Below, piece by piece: positions 1 through 10,883 of a DNA stretch of 64,000 nt (position 1 is the stretch's first letter; each line of letters begins with the position of its first letter). The stretch lies in contig CM053028.1 in the NCBI GenBank assembly GCA_028564925.1, positions 365,595,012 through 365,659,011 of the forward strand, read 5' to 3'. Position numbers and translations under genes: made by a program. This DNA is from Lithobates sylvaticus. Lineage: Eukaryota > Chordata > Amphibia > Anura > Ranidae. The notes under the pieces are model-generated. The model was not told the DNA's origin and made no database searches. It saw only the letters and a program-made list of their open reading frames with translations.

Positions 1-868
1 AGCATGATCTCCTGAAATTGCATATTCCCTAAAGATCAGAGCAGCTTTTACATTTATGGGCTAATTGATTTGTCAGTGACTTTGTAATTCAGTTTGATAC
101 CAAAGAGATATATATTTTGTTTTGGAATAAATATGATTTTATTTTGGGAAGACTGTTCTTTATTGGACATATAGCTTTAGATAAAAAGGGTATAAAGGAA
201 GACATGAAGACGCTTGCTGGATAACACATTAAAGGACTTGGAATAACACTACAAACTCAGATTTTGGAAACTGTTATTCTTTGAAGTTGGTGACAATAAA
301 AGTTAAATGGAATCACGCTATGTGGAGTTTTTTTCCTATCTATCTGAGTACCTGCAGAGGTGATTGGCGGTTCTGATCCAACTTAAGATGTGGATGGTGT
401 ACTTCTTGGCATGATAAAGGCTGTTTTTATGCTTGCATCTGGTGAGTGAGAACCCCTAAGGGGAATGTGATGCACGTTTTGGAGGATCTTGGTGTGAGGT
501 GCACTAGTACTATCCAGCATTAAGACCACATCCTCTGTCTTTTGGACTTTTTCTCACCACCTGTCATCTATATTTTCTCATGTGATTATAATCATATGAA
601 AGCTTGTCATACGGCAAAGTGACAATAGCACTGCTTTAGTACATATACCAGTACTTATAAGAGTACCTGTGGACTTGATACTATTTGCTTAATATAAAAT
701 GTTATGTTTAAGCAGCTGCTGATTAATGAAATATAGGTGAATTTTATGTATTAGTGTGTTGGTAATAACATTTTACCTCCAGAGCGCTGAGAGAGTGGAA
801 GGATGCCTTGTTTTCCATTTTTTATATAAATATACATATACAGTATAATAGATATTTATATCTATATA
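1..868. other. No gene or recognised repeat
   Basis: AT-rich sequence with only short random ORFs. I see no gene, RNA or recognisable element until the first Tc1 inverted repeat begins at 869. Confidence 0.5.
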
Positions 869-1841
869 CAGTATCTCACAAAAGTGAGTACACCCCTCAC
901 ATTTTTGTAAATATTTTATTATACCTTTTCATGTAACAACACTGAAGAAATTACTCTTTGCTGCAATGTAAAGTAGTGAGTACAGCTTGTATAACAGTGT
1001 ACATTTGCTGTCCTCTCAAAATAACTCAACACACAGCTGTTAATGTCTAAACTGCTGGCAACAAAAGTGAGTACACCCCTAAGTGAAAATGGCCAAATTG
1101 GGCCCAATTAGCCATTTTCCCTACCCGGTGTCATGTGACTCGATAATGTTACAAGGCCTCAGGTGTGTTAAGTTTGGTGTTATCATTCTCACTCTCTCAT
1201 ACTGGTCAGTGGAAGTTCAACATGGCACCTCATGGCAAAGAACTCTTTGGGGATCTGAAAAAAAGAATTGTTGCTCTACATAAAGATGGCCTAGGCTATA
1301 GGAAGATTGCTAAGACCCTGAAACTGAGCTGCAGCACAGTGGCCAAGACCATACAACGGTTTAAGGAAACAGATTCCACTCAGAACAGGCCTCGCCATGG
1401 TCGACCAAAGAAGTTTAGTGCACGTGTTCAGCGTCATATGCAGAGGTTGTCTTTGGGAAATAGACTTATGAGTGATGCCAGAATTGCTGCAGAGGTTGAA
1501 GAGGAGGGGAGTCAGCCTGTCAGTGCTCAGACCATACACCGCACACTGCATCAAATTAGTCTGCAGGGCTGTAGTACCAGAAGGAAGCCTCTTCTAAAGA
1601 TGATGCACAGGAAAGCCTGCAAACAGTTTGCTGAAGAAAAGCAGACTAAGGACATGGATTACTGGAACCATGTCCTGTGGTCTTATGAGACCAAGATTAA
1701 CTTATTTGGTTCAGATGGTGTCAAGCGTGTGTGGTGGCAGCCAGATGAGGAGTACAAAGACAAGTGTGTCTTGCCTACAGTCAAGCATGGTGGTGGAAGT
1801 GTCATGATCTGGGGCTGCATGAGTGCCGCCGTCACTGGGGA

Positions 1842-2449
1842 CAGGGCCGGTGCTACCACTAGGCAAACTAGGCAGCCGCCTAGGGCGCTATGATGCCTAG
1901 GGGGCGCCCGGCCACTGGTTTTCCTACTCTCTTCTCTCTGCAGCAAGCAACTAAGTCTCAGCATCAGCATGCAGCCGTCCTTCCGTTCACAGATAGTGTC
2001 AGAGGCGCAGCGGCAGTGAAGGACTGTGTCTGTGTCCCGACTCCTGAACATTCATTGATGGGCGCTGGTAGGCTGCATTTGATGGGTCCTGGTGAGGCTA
2101 AATGTGATGGGCACTGGTGAGGCTGCATTGATGGGCGCTGGTGAGGCTGCATTTATGGGCGCTGGTGAGGCTGCATTGATGGGCGCTGGTAGGCTGCATT
2201 TGATGGGCGCTGGTAGGCTGCATTTGATGGGCGCTGGTAGGCTGCATTGATGGGCGCTGGTAGGCTGCATTTGATGGGTTCTGGTAGGTTGCATTGATGG
2301 CCGATGGTGGGCTGCATTTTATGGGCGCTTCGTTAAAAAGGTGGGGTTTACATGGGCAGGGAAAAGGGGGTGGGGTCAGGGGTGGAGTGAAGGGGGGGCG
2401 GCAAAATTAGGTTTCGCCTAGGGTGCCAAAAATCCTTGCAACAGCCCTG
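1842..2449. mobile_element. Non-autonomous hAT transposon with internal minisatellite
   Basis: The ends are CAGGGCCGGTGC and, as complement of the right end, CAGGGCTGTTGC. Both flanks carry the exact 8-bp duplication ACTGGGGA (1834-1841 and 2450-2457), the hAT signature. Removing the element restores the Tc1 transposase frame around Thr-Gly-Glu-Leu, which shows it jumped into the Tc1 copy later. It has no transposase ORF and is largely a 24-bp minisatellite. Confidence 0.93.
2057..2330. repeat. Minisatellite, about 24-bp unit, about 12 copies
   Basis: Units read GATGGGCGCTGGTAGGCTGC plus ATTT with small variation (GGTGAGG or GGTAGG). The array fills the middle of the hAT element. ORFs through it on both strands are repeat translations. 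Confidence 0.92.
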
Positions 2450-3098
2450 ACTGGGGAGCTACAGTTCATTGAGGGAACCATGAATACCAACATGTACTGT
2501 GACATACTGAAGCAGAGCATGATCTCCTCCCTTCCGAGACTGGGCTGCAGGGCAGTATTCCAACATGATAATGACCCCAAATGCACCTCTAAGACGACCA
2601 CTGCTTCGCTAAAGAAGCTAAGAGTAAAGGTAATGGACTGGCCAAGCATGTCTCCAGAATTAAGCCCTATTGAGCATCTGTGGGGCATCCTCAAACGGAA
2701 GGTGGAAGAGCGCAAGGTCTCTAACATCCACCAGCTCTGTGATGTCTTCATGGAGGAGTGGAAGAGGACTCCAGTGGCAACCTCTGAAGCTCTGGTGAAC
2801 TCCATGCCCAAGAGGGTTAAGGTAGTGCTGGAAAATAATGGTGGCCACACAAAATTGGCACTTTGGGCCCAATTTGGACATTTTCACTTAGGGGGTGTGC
2901 TCACTTTTGTTGCCAGTGGTTTAGACATTAATGGCTGTGCGTTGAGTTATTTTGAGGGAACAGCAAATTCACACTGTTATACAAGCTGTACGCTTACTAT
3001 TTTACATAGCAAAGTGTAATTTCTTCAGTGTTGTCAAATGAATGATATATTAAAATATTTACAAAAATGTGAGGGGTGTACTCACTTTTGTGAGATAC

Positions 3099-3100
<2 letters not shown>

Positions 3101-3170
<70 letters not shown>
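3101..3170. repeat. TA dinucleotide microsatellite
   Basis: About 29 TA units lie between the right end of Tc1 copy A and the left end of copy B. Confidence 0.97.
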
Positions 3171-3172
<2 letters not shown>

Positions 3173-4020
3173 GTATCTCCCAAAAATTAGTACATTTTTG
3201 TAAATATTTTATTATATCTTTTCATATAACATCACTGAAGAAATTACACTTTGCTACAATGTAAAGTATTGAGTTTACAGCTTGTATAACAGTGTAAATT
3301 TGCTGTCCACTCAAAATAACTCAATACAGCCATTAATGTCTAAACTGCTGGCAACAAAAGTGAGTACACCCCTAAGTGAAAATTTCCAAATTGTGCCAAA
3401 TTAGCCATTTTCCCTCCCCGGTGTCATGTGACTCGTTAGTGTTACAAGGTCTCAGGTGTGAATGGGGAGCGGGTGTGTTAAATTCGGTGTTATCGCTCTC
3501 ACTCTCTCATACTGGTCACTGGAAGTTCAACATGGCACCTCATGGCAAAGAACTCTCTGAGGATCTGAAAAAAAGAATTGTTGCTCTACATAAAGTGACT
3601 TAGGCTATAAGAAGATTGCCAAGATCCTGAAACTGAGCTGCAGCACGTTGGCCAAAACCATACAGCTGTTTAACAGGACAGGTTCCACTCAGAACAAGCC
3701 TCGCCATGGTTGACCAAAGAAGTTGAGTGCATGTGCTCAGCATCATATACAGAGGTTGTCTTTGGGACATAGACGTATGAGTGGTGGGAGTGTCATGGTC
3801 TGGGGCTGCGTGAGTGCTGCCAGCACTGGGGAGCTACAGTTCATTGAGGGAACCATGAATGCCAACATGTACTGTGACATACTAAAGCAAAGCATGATCC
3901 CCTCACTTCGGAGACTGGGGGCAGTATTCCAATATGATAACGACCCCAAACACACCTCCAAGATGACCACTGCCTTGCTAAAGAAGCTGGGGGGAAAGGT
4001 GATGGACTGGTCAAGCAGTC
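3171..4020 (+). mobile_element. Tc1 copy B, internally deleted and truncated
   Basis: It starts CAGTATCTCC after the TA array and has the same leader as copy A. The transposase start is at 3532. The gene has an early frame break near 3600 and an internal deletion joining a point near residue 83 directly to the GGSVMVWG block. It ends in the DDE domain near 4020, at a short inverted repeat (GTGATGGACT/AGTCCATCAC), just before copy C. The right inverted repeat is absent. Confidence 0.85.
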
Positions 4021-4037
4021 CATCACCAGTATATATA

Positions 4038-5832
4038 CAGTATCTCACAAAAGTGAGTACACCCCTCACATTTTTGTAAATATTTTATTATATCTTTTCA
4101 TATGACAACACTGAAGAAATGACACGTTGCTACAATGTAAAGTCTTGATTGTACAGCTTGTCTAACCATGTAAATTTGCTGTCCCCCCAAAATAACTCAA
4201 CACACAGCCATTAATGTCTAAACCGCTGGGAACAAAACTGAGTACACCTCTAAGTGAAAATGTCAAAATTTGGCCCAAAGTGTCAATATTTTGTGTGGCC
4301 ACCATTTTTTTCTAGCACTGCCTTAACCCTCTTGGGCATGGAGTTCACCAGAGCTTCACAGGTTGTCACTGGAGTGCTCTTCCACTCCTCCATGATGACA
4401 TCACAGAGCTGATGGATGTTAGAGACCTTGCGCTCTTCCACCTTCTTTTTGAGGATGACCCACAGATGCTCAATAGGGCTTAGGTCTGGAGACATGCTTG
4501 GCCGGTCCATCACCTTTACCCTCAGCTTCTTTAGCAAGGCAGTGGCTGTCTTGGAGGTGTGTTTTGGGCTTTATAAGGTTAGAATACTGCCCTGTGGCCC
4601 AGTCTCCGAAAGGAGAGGATCATGCTCAGCTTCAGTATGTCACATTACATGTTGTCATTCATGGTTCTCTCAATGAACTGTAGCTCCCCAGTGCCGGCAG
4701 CACTCATGCAGCCTATGACACTACCACCACCATGCTTGACTGTAGGCAAGACACACTTATCTTTGTACTCCTCACCTGGTTGCAGCCACACACGCTAGAC
4801 AGCATCTGAACCAAATAAGTTTATCTTGGTCTCATCAGACCACAGGACATGGTTCCACTAATCTATGTCCTTAGTCTGCTTGTCTTCAGCAAACTCCTTG
4901 TGGGCTTTTATGTGCATCATCTTTGGAAGAGGTTTCCTTCTAGGAGGACAGCCATGCAGATCAATTTGATGCAGTGTGTGGCGTGTGGCGTGTGGCGTGT
5001 GGCGTATAATGTGAGCATTGAAAGGCTGACCCCCACCTTCAACCTCTGCAGCAATGCAGGCACTACTCATACTACTATTTCGCAAAGACAACCTTTTGAA
5101 TATGACGCTGAGCACGTGTCCTCAACTGCCTTGGTCGACCACGGCGATGCCTGTTCTGAGTTCTGTTAAACCGATGTATGGTCTTGGCCACCATGCTGCA
5201 GCTCAGTTTCAGGGTCTTGGCAATCTTCTTATAGCCTAGGCCAGTGATGGTGAACCTTGGCACCCCAGATGTTTTGGAACTACATTTCCCATGATGCTCA
5301 TGCACTCTGAGCATCATGGGAATCACTTGAGCATCATGGGAAATGTAGTTCCAAAACATCTGGTGTGCCAAGGTTCGCCATCACTGGCCTAGGTCATCTT
5401 TATGTAGAGCAACAATTCTTTTTTCGGATCCTCAGAGAGTTCTTTCCATGCCATGCCATGTTGAACTTCCAGTGACCAGTATGTGAGAAAGCGAGAGCGA
5501 TAACACCAAATTTAACACACCTGCTCCCCATTCACACCTGAGACCTTGTAACTCTAATGAATCACATGACACCGGGGAGGGAAAATGGCTAATTGGGCAC
5601 AATTTGGACATTTTCACTTAGGGGTGTACTCACTTTTGTTGCCAGCGGTTTAGACATTAATGGCTGTGTGTTGAGTTATTTTTAGGGGACAGCTAATTTA
5701 CACTGTTATACAAGCTGTACACTCACTAATTTACATTGTAGCAAAGTGTAATTTCTTCATTGTTGTCACATGAAAAGATATAATAAAATAATTACAAAAA
5801 TGTGAGGGGTGTACTCACTTTGTGAGATACTG
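4038..5832 (-). mobile_element. Tc1 copy C, reverse orientation, interrupted by a hAT MITE
   Basis: Both inverted repeats are present (4038 and ending 5832) and TA flanks both sides (4036-4037, 5833-5834). The minus-strand transposase relic runs from about 5455 to 4283 and ends with the family terminus GGHTKY-stop. It keeps the WSDET and SPIEHLW blocks but has several frame breaks. A 145-bp hAT MITE sits at 5242-5386. About 2 kb would be intact length, so it has lost little besides the reading frame. Confidence 0.9.
5242..5386. mobile_element. Palindromic hAT MITE, 145 bp
   Basis: A near-perfect hairpin whose arms begin CAGTGATGG. The flanks are GCCTAGGC (5234-5241) and GCCTAGGT (5387-5394), an 8-bp hAT-type duplication with one change. 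The uninterrupted sequence exists in Tc1 copy D near 59693-59705, confirming the insertion. Confidence 0.92.
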
Positions 5833-5836
5833 TATG

Positions 5837-5872
<36 letters not shown>

Positions 5873-5895
5873 TAGATAGATAGATAGATAGATAT
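5833..5895. repeat. TA / TAGA microsatellite
   Basis: A TA run followed by about six TAGA units, directly after Tc1 copy C. Confidence 0.95.
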
Positions 5896-7000
5896 TATAT
5901 ATCTATATATATTGCTGGACACCTTGATAAAATGTGGATACCTGTTAGCCGGTCATTGACAACCTGTTTTTTCTGCACTAAGGAAGGATGATCGGTTTGC
6001 ACTTTTCCATTATTTTCGATTGAGAAGGAACTTTTCTTGTGTGTGATATTAACTGTTTCTATATCCACAGCACCACTGTTCTGGTAGGTTAATTGACTAA
6101 ATCAAGTGCACCCAAGATGACTGCCTCACCCCCTAAGCACTTTAAATCCTCAGGGAGAAAGTAGAAATACAAATTAGATGAGGTGTTTTTGACACATTAC
6201 TTATTCCTGTGTTCTGTAAATAACTCTGTAACAAGACTACAGATTTAGTAGTGCAAAAAGGAAAAACAGTTTTTTCTTAAAAAATAAATCCCCCAAAATG
6301 AGTTGCAGTCTGCTAGGTGCTCGTGCTGCTTTTTTGAGAGGGTCATTATCTCTCAAAGAGCAGATTGTTCTTTACATACCTATGTCACCGCCAAGGAACA
6401 AGATTAGTTTTGCTCTCTTAACAATAATTCCAGATTAAATGGCATTTCATCACCTTGCCTGCTCTTCTAGTGACCTCGCTAGATCTGCACGCTTCAGGTC
6501 CCAACCTCCTTCATCCCTCTTACATTGATGAATTGCTTCATTTTAAATGAAGTCAAACCACTAACTACTGGAGCATTTTATAATTCATTAGCAGGTGCTA
6601 CTGAGCTAATCTGTTGATAGTGATCAAAAGTGCTGGTCCATCCTGACTTCTGCAAACGTTTCAGTGACCTTCATTAAGAAAAGGTAGAAAAGCTAATCTT
6701 TCTCAGTGGAGTGAGTCTTATCTTTACAAACAAGCCAAGAATGCCAATACCATCTGCACTGAGTATTTTTAGAATACATATAGAGCATCTCCCACAAAAT
6801 AAAATAACTGGACATGTTTTGTTAAATCTTTTGACATCCATTTTTTAAAATCTAAAAGTACCTATAGATAGGAAATTAATGTAATTTGATTCAGCTGAAT
6901 CCACTATGTTTATATCTGCAAAAATCTTCAACTGATCACAAGAGTTTTTATTTAATTTTTTTATTTTTTTTACTGGCTATCAATTTTGTGTTCTCTAAGG
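5896..7000. other. No gene recognised
   Basis: AT-rich, apparently single-copy sequence. No coding frame or structured repeat is visible. CTCTAAGG at 6993-7000 is the left target duplication of the next hAT element. Confidence 0.5.
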
Positions 7001-7309
7001 CAGTGGTCCCCAACCTTTTTGGCACCAGGGACCGGCTGGGTGGAAGAAATTTGTGCGAAGGCCCGGCGAGGGGGGGATGTACGCACACGCAGGGGGGGGG
7101 GGGGGGTAAGCGAATTTTGTGGGCAATTTATCGGGGCAATAGCTAGTGTTCTGCTGTTGGTACTTCAATCATCACAGCACCATGGTTGGTATGGTGTCAG
7201 AATGATTGAAGCGCATTATTTTATCTTACATTGTAATATAGATGAAATAGTTCAACTCACCATAATGCAGAATCAGTGGGTGCCCTGAGTGTGTCACTTT
7301 CCACATCGC

Positions 7310-7680
7310 CTGCGACCAGATGAGGAATGTCACTTGCCATGCTGCCTGCCACCAGATGAGGAATGCCACTTGCCACGCTGCCTGCCACCAGATGAGAAAT
7401 GCCACTTGCCACGCTTGCCTGCCACCAGATGAGGAATGCCACTTGCCGCGTCACCTGCCTGTGCCACCAGATGAGGAATGCCACTTGCCACGTCACCTGC
7501 CTGTGCCACCAGATGAGGAATGCCACTTGCCACGCTGCCTACCACCAGTTGAGGAATGCCACTTGCCATGCTGCCTGCCACCAGTTGAGGAATGCCAGTT
7601 GCCACATCACCTGCCTGTGCCACCAGATAAGGAACGCCCCATCACCTGCCAGTGCCACCAGATGAGGATTGTCACTGCAT
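7310..7680. repeat. Minisatellite, about 36-bp unit
   Basis: About ten units contain CCAGATGAGGAATGCCACTT with variable spacers (CTGCCTGCCA or CACCTGCCTGTG). Long ORFs on both strands are repeat translations. Confidence 0.92.
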
Positions 7681-7710
7681 TGGTGACACTGGTTCAGTGG
7701 TATTTCTTGA

Positions 7711-7970
7711 GTGAGGGCGGAAGAGCCGTGATGCGGAGCGGGCAGTGAGAGATGATGTCATCTCTCTGCTCCCCGTCGCACCTCCAACATTCTGTAGGCT
7801 GTGAGGGCGGAAGAGCGGTGATGCTAGGCGGGCAGGGAGAGATGATATTCTCTCTCTGCTCCCTGCCGCACCGCTGACATTCCGCATGCTTTGAGGGCGG
7901 AAAAGCGGTGATGCTAGGCGGGCGGAGAGAGATGTCATCTCCGCTCGCAGCCCGCTTCTCTTATTCGCCC
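7711..7970. repeat. Three tandem 90-bp repeats
   Basis: The block TGAGGGCGGAA(A/G)AGC recurs at 7712, 7802 and 7892, an exact 90-bp period, followed by GC-rich sequence ending the hAT element. Confidence 0.85.
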
Positions 7971-8067
7971 GCCCCCTTTCCTCTCTGATCCACCGGTGCC
8001 TTACATCCCGCCGCGGCCCGGCTGCAAAGACGCTACGGCCCGGGGGTTGATGACCCCTGCTCTAAGG

Positions 8068-8508
8068 CATAGCCTGATGCAATTGTATATGCTCAGACTA
8101 CTGTTTTAACAAGCTTGCATAATCATTTAAAAATTATTAGAAAAAAAATGCTGTTTGGTTATTTCATGCCCAACAACCCTAACCCTAAAATGCCTGTAGC
8201 CGTTAAATGTTATATAGTGTACATACTGTAAGAAACATGTACACTTCCTGGTTCCCCCTCTTGGAATGTGTGTTCAGTACCTTTCAGTTCCTTATCCCCT
8301 ACATTAATTAGCATTTTGACCTGGCTTCCCAGAGACTTTATATAGTATCTTGGTTTATGCCTAAACCAGCTACTTTTACATTTTTCACCTTCCACCTGCA
8401 TGTGGATGGTTCCTCCTTTGTGTTTGTAAATTAGATTACCATTTCTTTGGTCATGTTGCAAATAGCCGAAGTCCCACTACTGCTACTCACTTTAAAACTC
8501 AGGTACAG
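8068..8508. other. No gene recognised
   Basis: Short unique-looking interval between the hAT element and the LINE. Nothing is supported. Confidence 0.5.
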
Positions 8509-9465
8509 TGGGGGCGTGTCCGGATGTAGGGGGAGCAGGACGTGTCACCAAGGAGCTCCGCCGATCCTGAGCTAATCCGCCGCCATCCTGTACAACAGAC
8601 CAGCTGGTGCACTCCACCTCTCTCCCCAGCCGTCCCTGGTCACCATCCACACCAGCCCAAGCCGAAATTGCAGGGCTCGGCCGGTCAGGCAAGCATCTAC
8701 AAGGCCGCGGCTGGCTACTCAAGGCACCATCCCACCGCCATCTTGCGGCCTACTAGGCCTCCCTCATCCCCGGGCTCCTGTGACGCGATCGGCGGGGGCT
8801 AATCCATCCGACTCAGAGGCGGATGCCCCAGGGAGGTGGCTACATTGTGTGGAAAGCCAGCGGACCACCGGAGGACCTACCAGGAGCCAGTCCCGGATGC
8901 CGCAATCCGCCGCCATCTTGCGGCCTGTGGGGCCTCCACCATCCCCGGGCTTGAGTTCCGCGATCAGCCGAGCGGGAGCTGGCGGGTCCTTCCACACTCT
9001 CGGCGGCGATCCCCGGAAGGTGACCAAGCTGTTGGGGGTCCCGAAAGGCTGCCAGTGGAACCGGACAGACCTCTTCCAGACATCAACGACCGACCACCAT
9101 CTTGCGGCCTACAACACCAGGCGCATCCTCCACACACAGGTACTGTGCCCCAGCATTACTGTGCCCCAGGGATACTGAGGTACTGTGCCCCAGCAAAACT
9201 GTGCTGACTTTCCAGCCACCATCCTTGCAAAGCTATACCCTGAGGCAGGCCCTGACCCTGTGCAGCTGTGACATTGCCACCTCATCCCCTGCCCTGCTTC
9301 CGGTGTTCACCTACTATCCCTCCCCAAGAATAATAGCCCTTCTTCAGAACAAGTTCTACTACGGATGGGCCCTCCCAAGACCCGTTACTCGCATTCCAAA
9401 AAAAAAAGGCTTCCCATACTGCTCCGTCAGTGGCCACAGTGTCCGGGCGGCAGCCATCGGCTGCA

Positions 9466-10227
9466 ATGGCGGCGAGCACTCCAAAAGCTGCGTAGTCAGG
9501 GACAGCGGAGTCCCCCACGAGAGCAGAAATCCTGGCGGCCACCACGGCATGCAAAGAAACCCTAACTGCCAAGATAGACTTCCTAACGGTAGATGTAAGC
9601 CTCGTCCGCCAAGATACGGATAAATTCCAATCCCGTGTGGCGGAAGTGGAGGACAGGGTCTCCACGGTGGAGGATATGGTCCGATCAGATTCCAGAGAGG
9701 TGAGGGCCCTGCAGCTACAGTTGAAGGCGCTCCAGGAATGAGCTATAGACACAGAAAACCGCCTTAGGCACAACAATATCCACATACTTGGTTTACCCGA
9801 GAGAGCTGAGGGCCCCAAACCAGCAGAGTTCACAGAGCAGTTATTATCCACCCTGTTTCATCTGGATAATATGCCACCCACATTTGTAGTAGCCCACAGG
9901 GTCCCGCCACTCCCTCCAAGACCTGGGGCCCCTCCACGTCCATTCTTGTTACGCTTATTAAACTACCGTGATCGTGACCATATCCTGGCGGCAGCCCGAA
10001 CCATGCCAGAAATCAAATCCGAAAATGCCAGACTGTCTTTCTTCCCAGATTTTTCTCAAGAGGAGCAGCAGCGCTGCAAATCCTTTACAGATGTCAGACG
10101 CCGACTTAGAGAAAAGGGGATTCGTTTTGGCCTTCTATACCCCAGCAGGCTGAGGATCACTGATGGTGACAACACCCAGTTCTTTGATACCCCAGAGGCC
10201 GCTGCGGCGTGGTTGGATACCCGCTAG
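9466..10227 (+). pseudogene. LINE ORF1 protein, two in-frame stops
   Basis: ORF1p is the RNA-binding, trimer-forming chaperone of L1-type LINEs. The frame opens ATGGCGGCG at 9466. A coiled-coil region with heptad-like spacing (RVAEVEDRVSTVEDMV) precedes the RRM and C-terminal domains (HILGLPE, then RDRDHIL, LSFFPDFS, LYPSRLRI). The frame is continuous for 254 codons except for TAG at 9493-9495 and TGA at 9739-9741. The second sits where CGA would fit. Only the part after 9741 forms an open run. Assigned by motif order, not by search. Confidence 0.82.
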
Positions 10228-10883
10228 TGCCATGATACCAACTGGAAGCGCGCCAGACATACAGCTTGCTGGGACCAGCAACATACTTCGCCTTCCTATA
10301 ATGATCCGCCCTTCAGTCCCATTTTGACTTCCAGCACTATCCGTTATCGGTTCTTACACCTTGCTGCACCCCGCCATCATCCCAACTCTGTTATGTAACC
10401 TAGGCCAACTCCTCCTGCCTGCCGAGCTCCAACAACTATTATTTAGACTTTGTCTTTGACCCCTAAGCGGTGATTGACCCACCCCGAAATTGTTTCTCTT
10501 CTCATTGACACTCCCAGGTCTCTCAGGTCCCAGTGAGGACTTCTGCCGGAAATGGCAGCCCCCCATTTTTTTGATTGTTTTTTGGTCCAGGGCGTGACCA
10601 TACTAACCAAAGTTTAAGGGTTTATCGTTGCTAAGTTCTTGGGTACAGGCCCGATCTGATCACTCCCCAGTTTTCAGGATGTCATCAGATGAGGGCAGGT
10701 CTGACACCTCGTGTCATTACGGGTATTGTTTCTTAGTTTCATTTATGTTTGTTTGTTTGTTTACTTGGTCTTACATTGGTCATTATTTCACCTGGCACGG
10801 GTCCCTGAGGTCTTTGCTGCTCCTGAGATGTGCACACACACCTGCTTCGGGCCTCCTTTCCTCCCACATCAAGCCTTCACAGA

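Larger units (their letters stand above)
1222..2854 (+). pseudogene. Tc1 transposase, copy A, inactivated
   Basis: The frame opens MAPHGKEL at 1222, the start shared by the other copies in the window. The N-terminal paired-like helix-turn-helix domain covers about residues 10-110. The DDE domain follows: the block usually reading WSDET has Tyr instead of the first catalytic Asp (residue 155). The second Asp (QHDND) and the catalytic Glu (SPIEHLWG) lie downstream of the hAT insertion, which splits the gene at 1842. The usual terminus GGHTKY-stop is lost because about two bases are missing near 2855, so the frame runs on. With the insertion and the catalytic Tyr it cannot encode an active transposase. 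Tc1 transposases cut and paste at TA sites. Confidence 0.9.
869..3100 (+). mobile_element. Tc1/mariner transposon, copy A, interrupted by a hAT element
   Basis: The left end begins CAGTATCTCACAAAAG directly after TA (867-868). The right end at 3061-3100 is its inverted complement, ending TGAGATACTG. One transposase gene lies between them on the plus strand. A 608-bp hAT element sits inside the gene at 1842-2449. A TA microsatellite follows the right end, so the second TA of the target duplication cannot be read separately. The family recurs at 3171, 4038 and 59291. Confidence 0.93.
7001..8059. mobile_element. Non-autonomous hAT transposon with two tandem arrays
   Basis: The left end is CAGTGGTCCCCAACC and the complement of the right end is CAGGGGTCATCAACC. 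Exact 8-bp duplications CTCTAAGG flank it (6993-7000 and 8060-8067). It has no transposase gene. It holds a minisatellite (7310-7680) and three 90-bp repeats (7711-7970). A relative lies in opposite orientation at 31819. Confidence 0.92.

Noticed and set aside
8174-8187. Telomere-like AACCCTAACCCTAA
   Set aside because: Only two units; too short to be an interstitial telomere array.
8542-9623. Overlapping ORFs in the LINE leader as extra genes
   Set aside because: GC-rich 5' UTR of the LINE; frames do not match ORF1 and show no domain.
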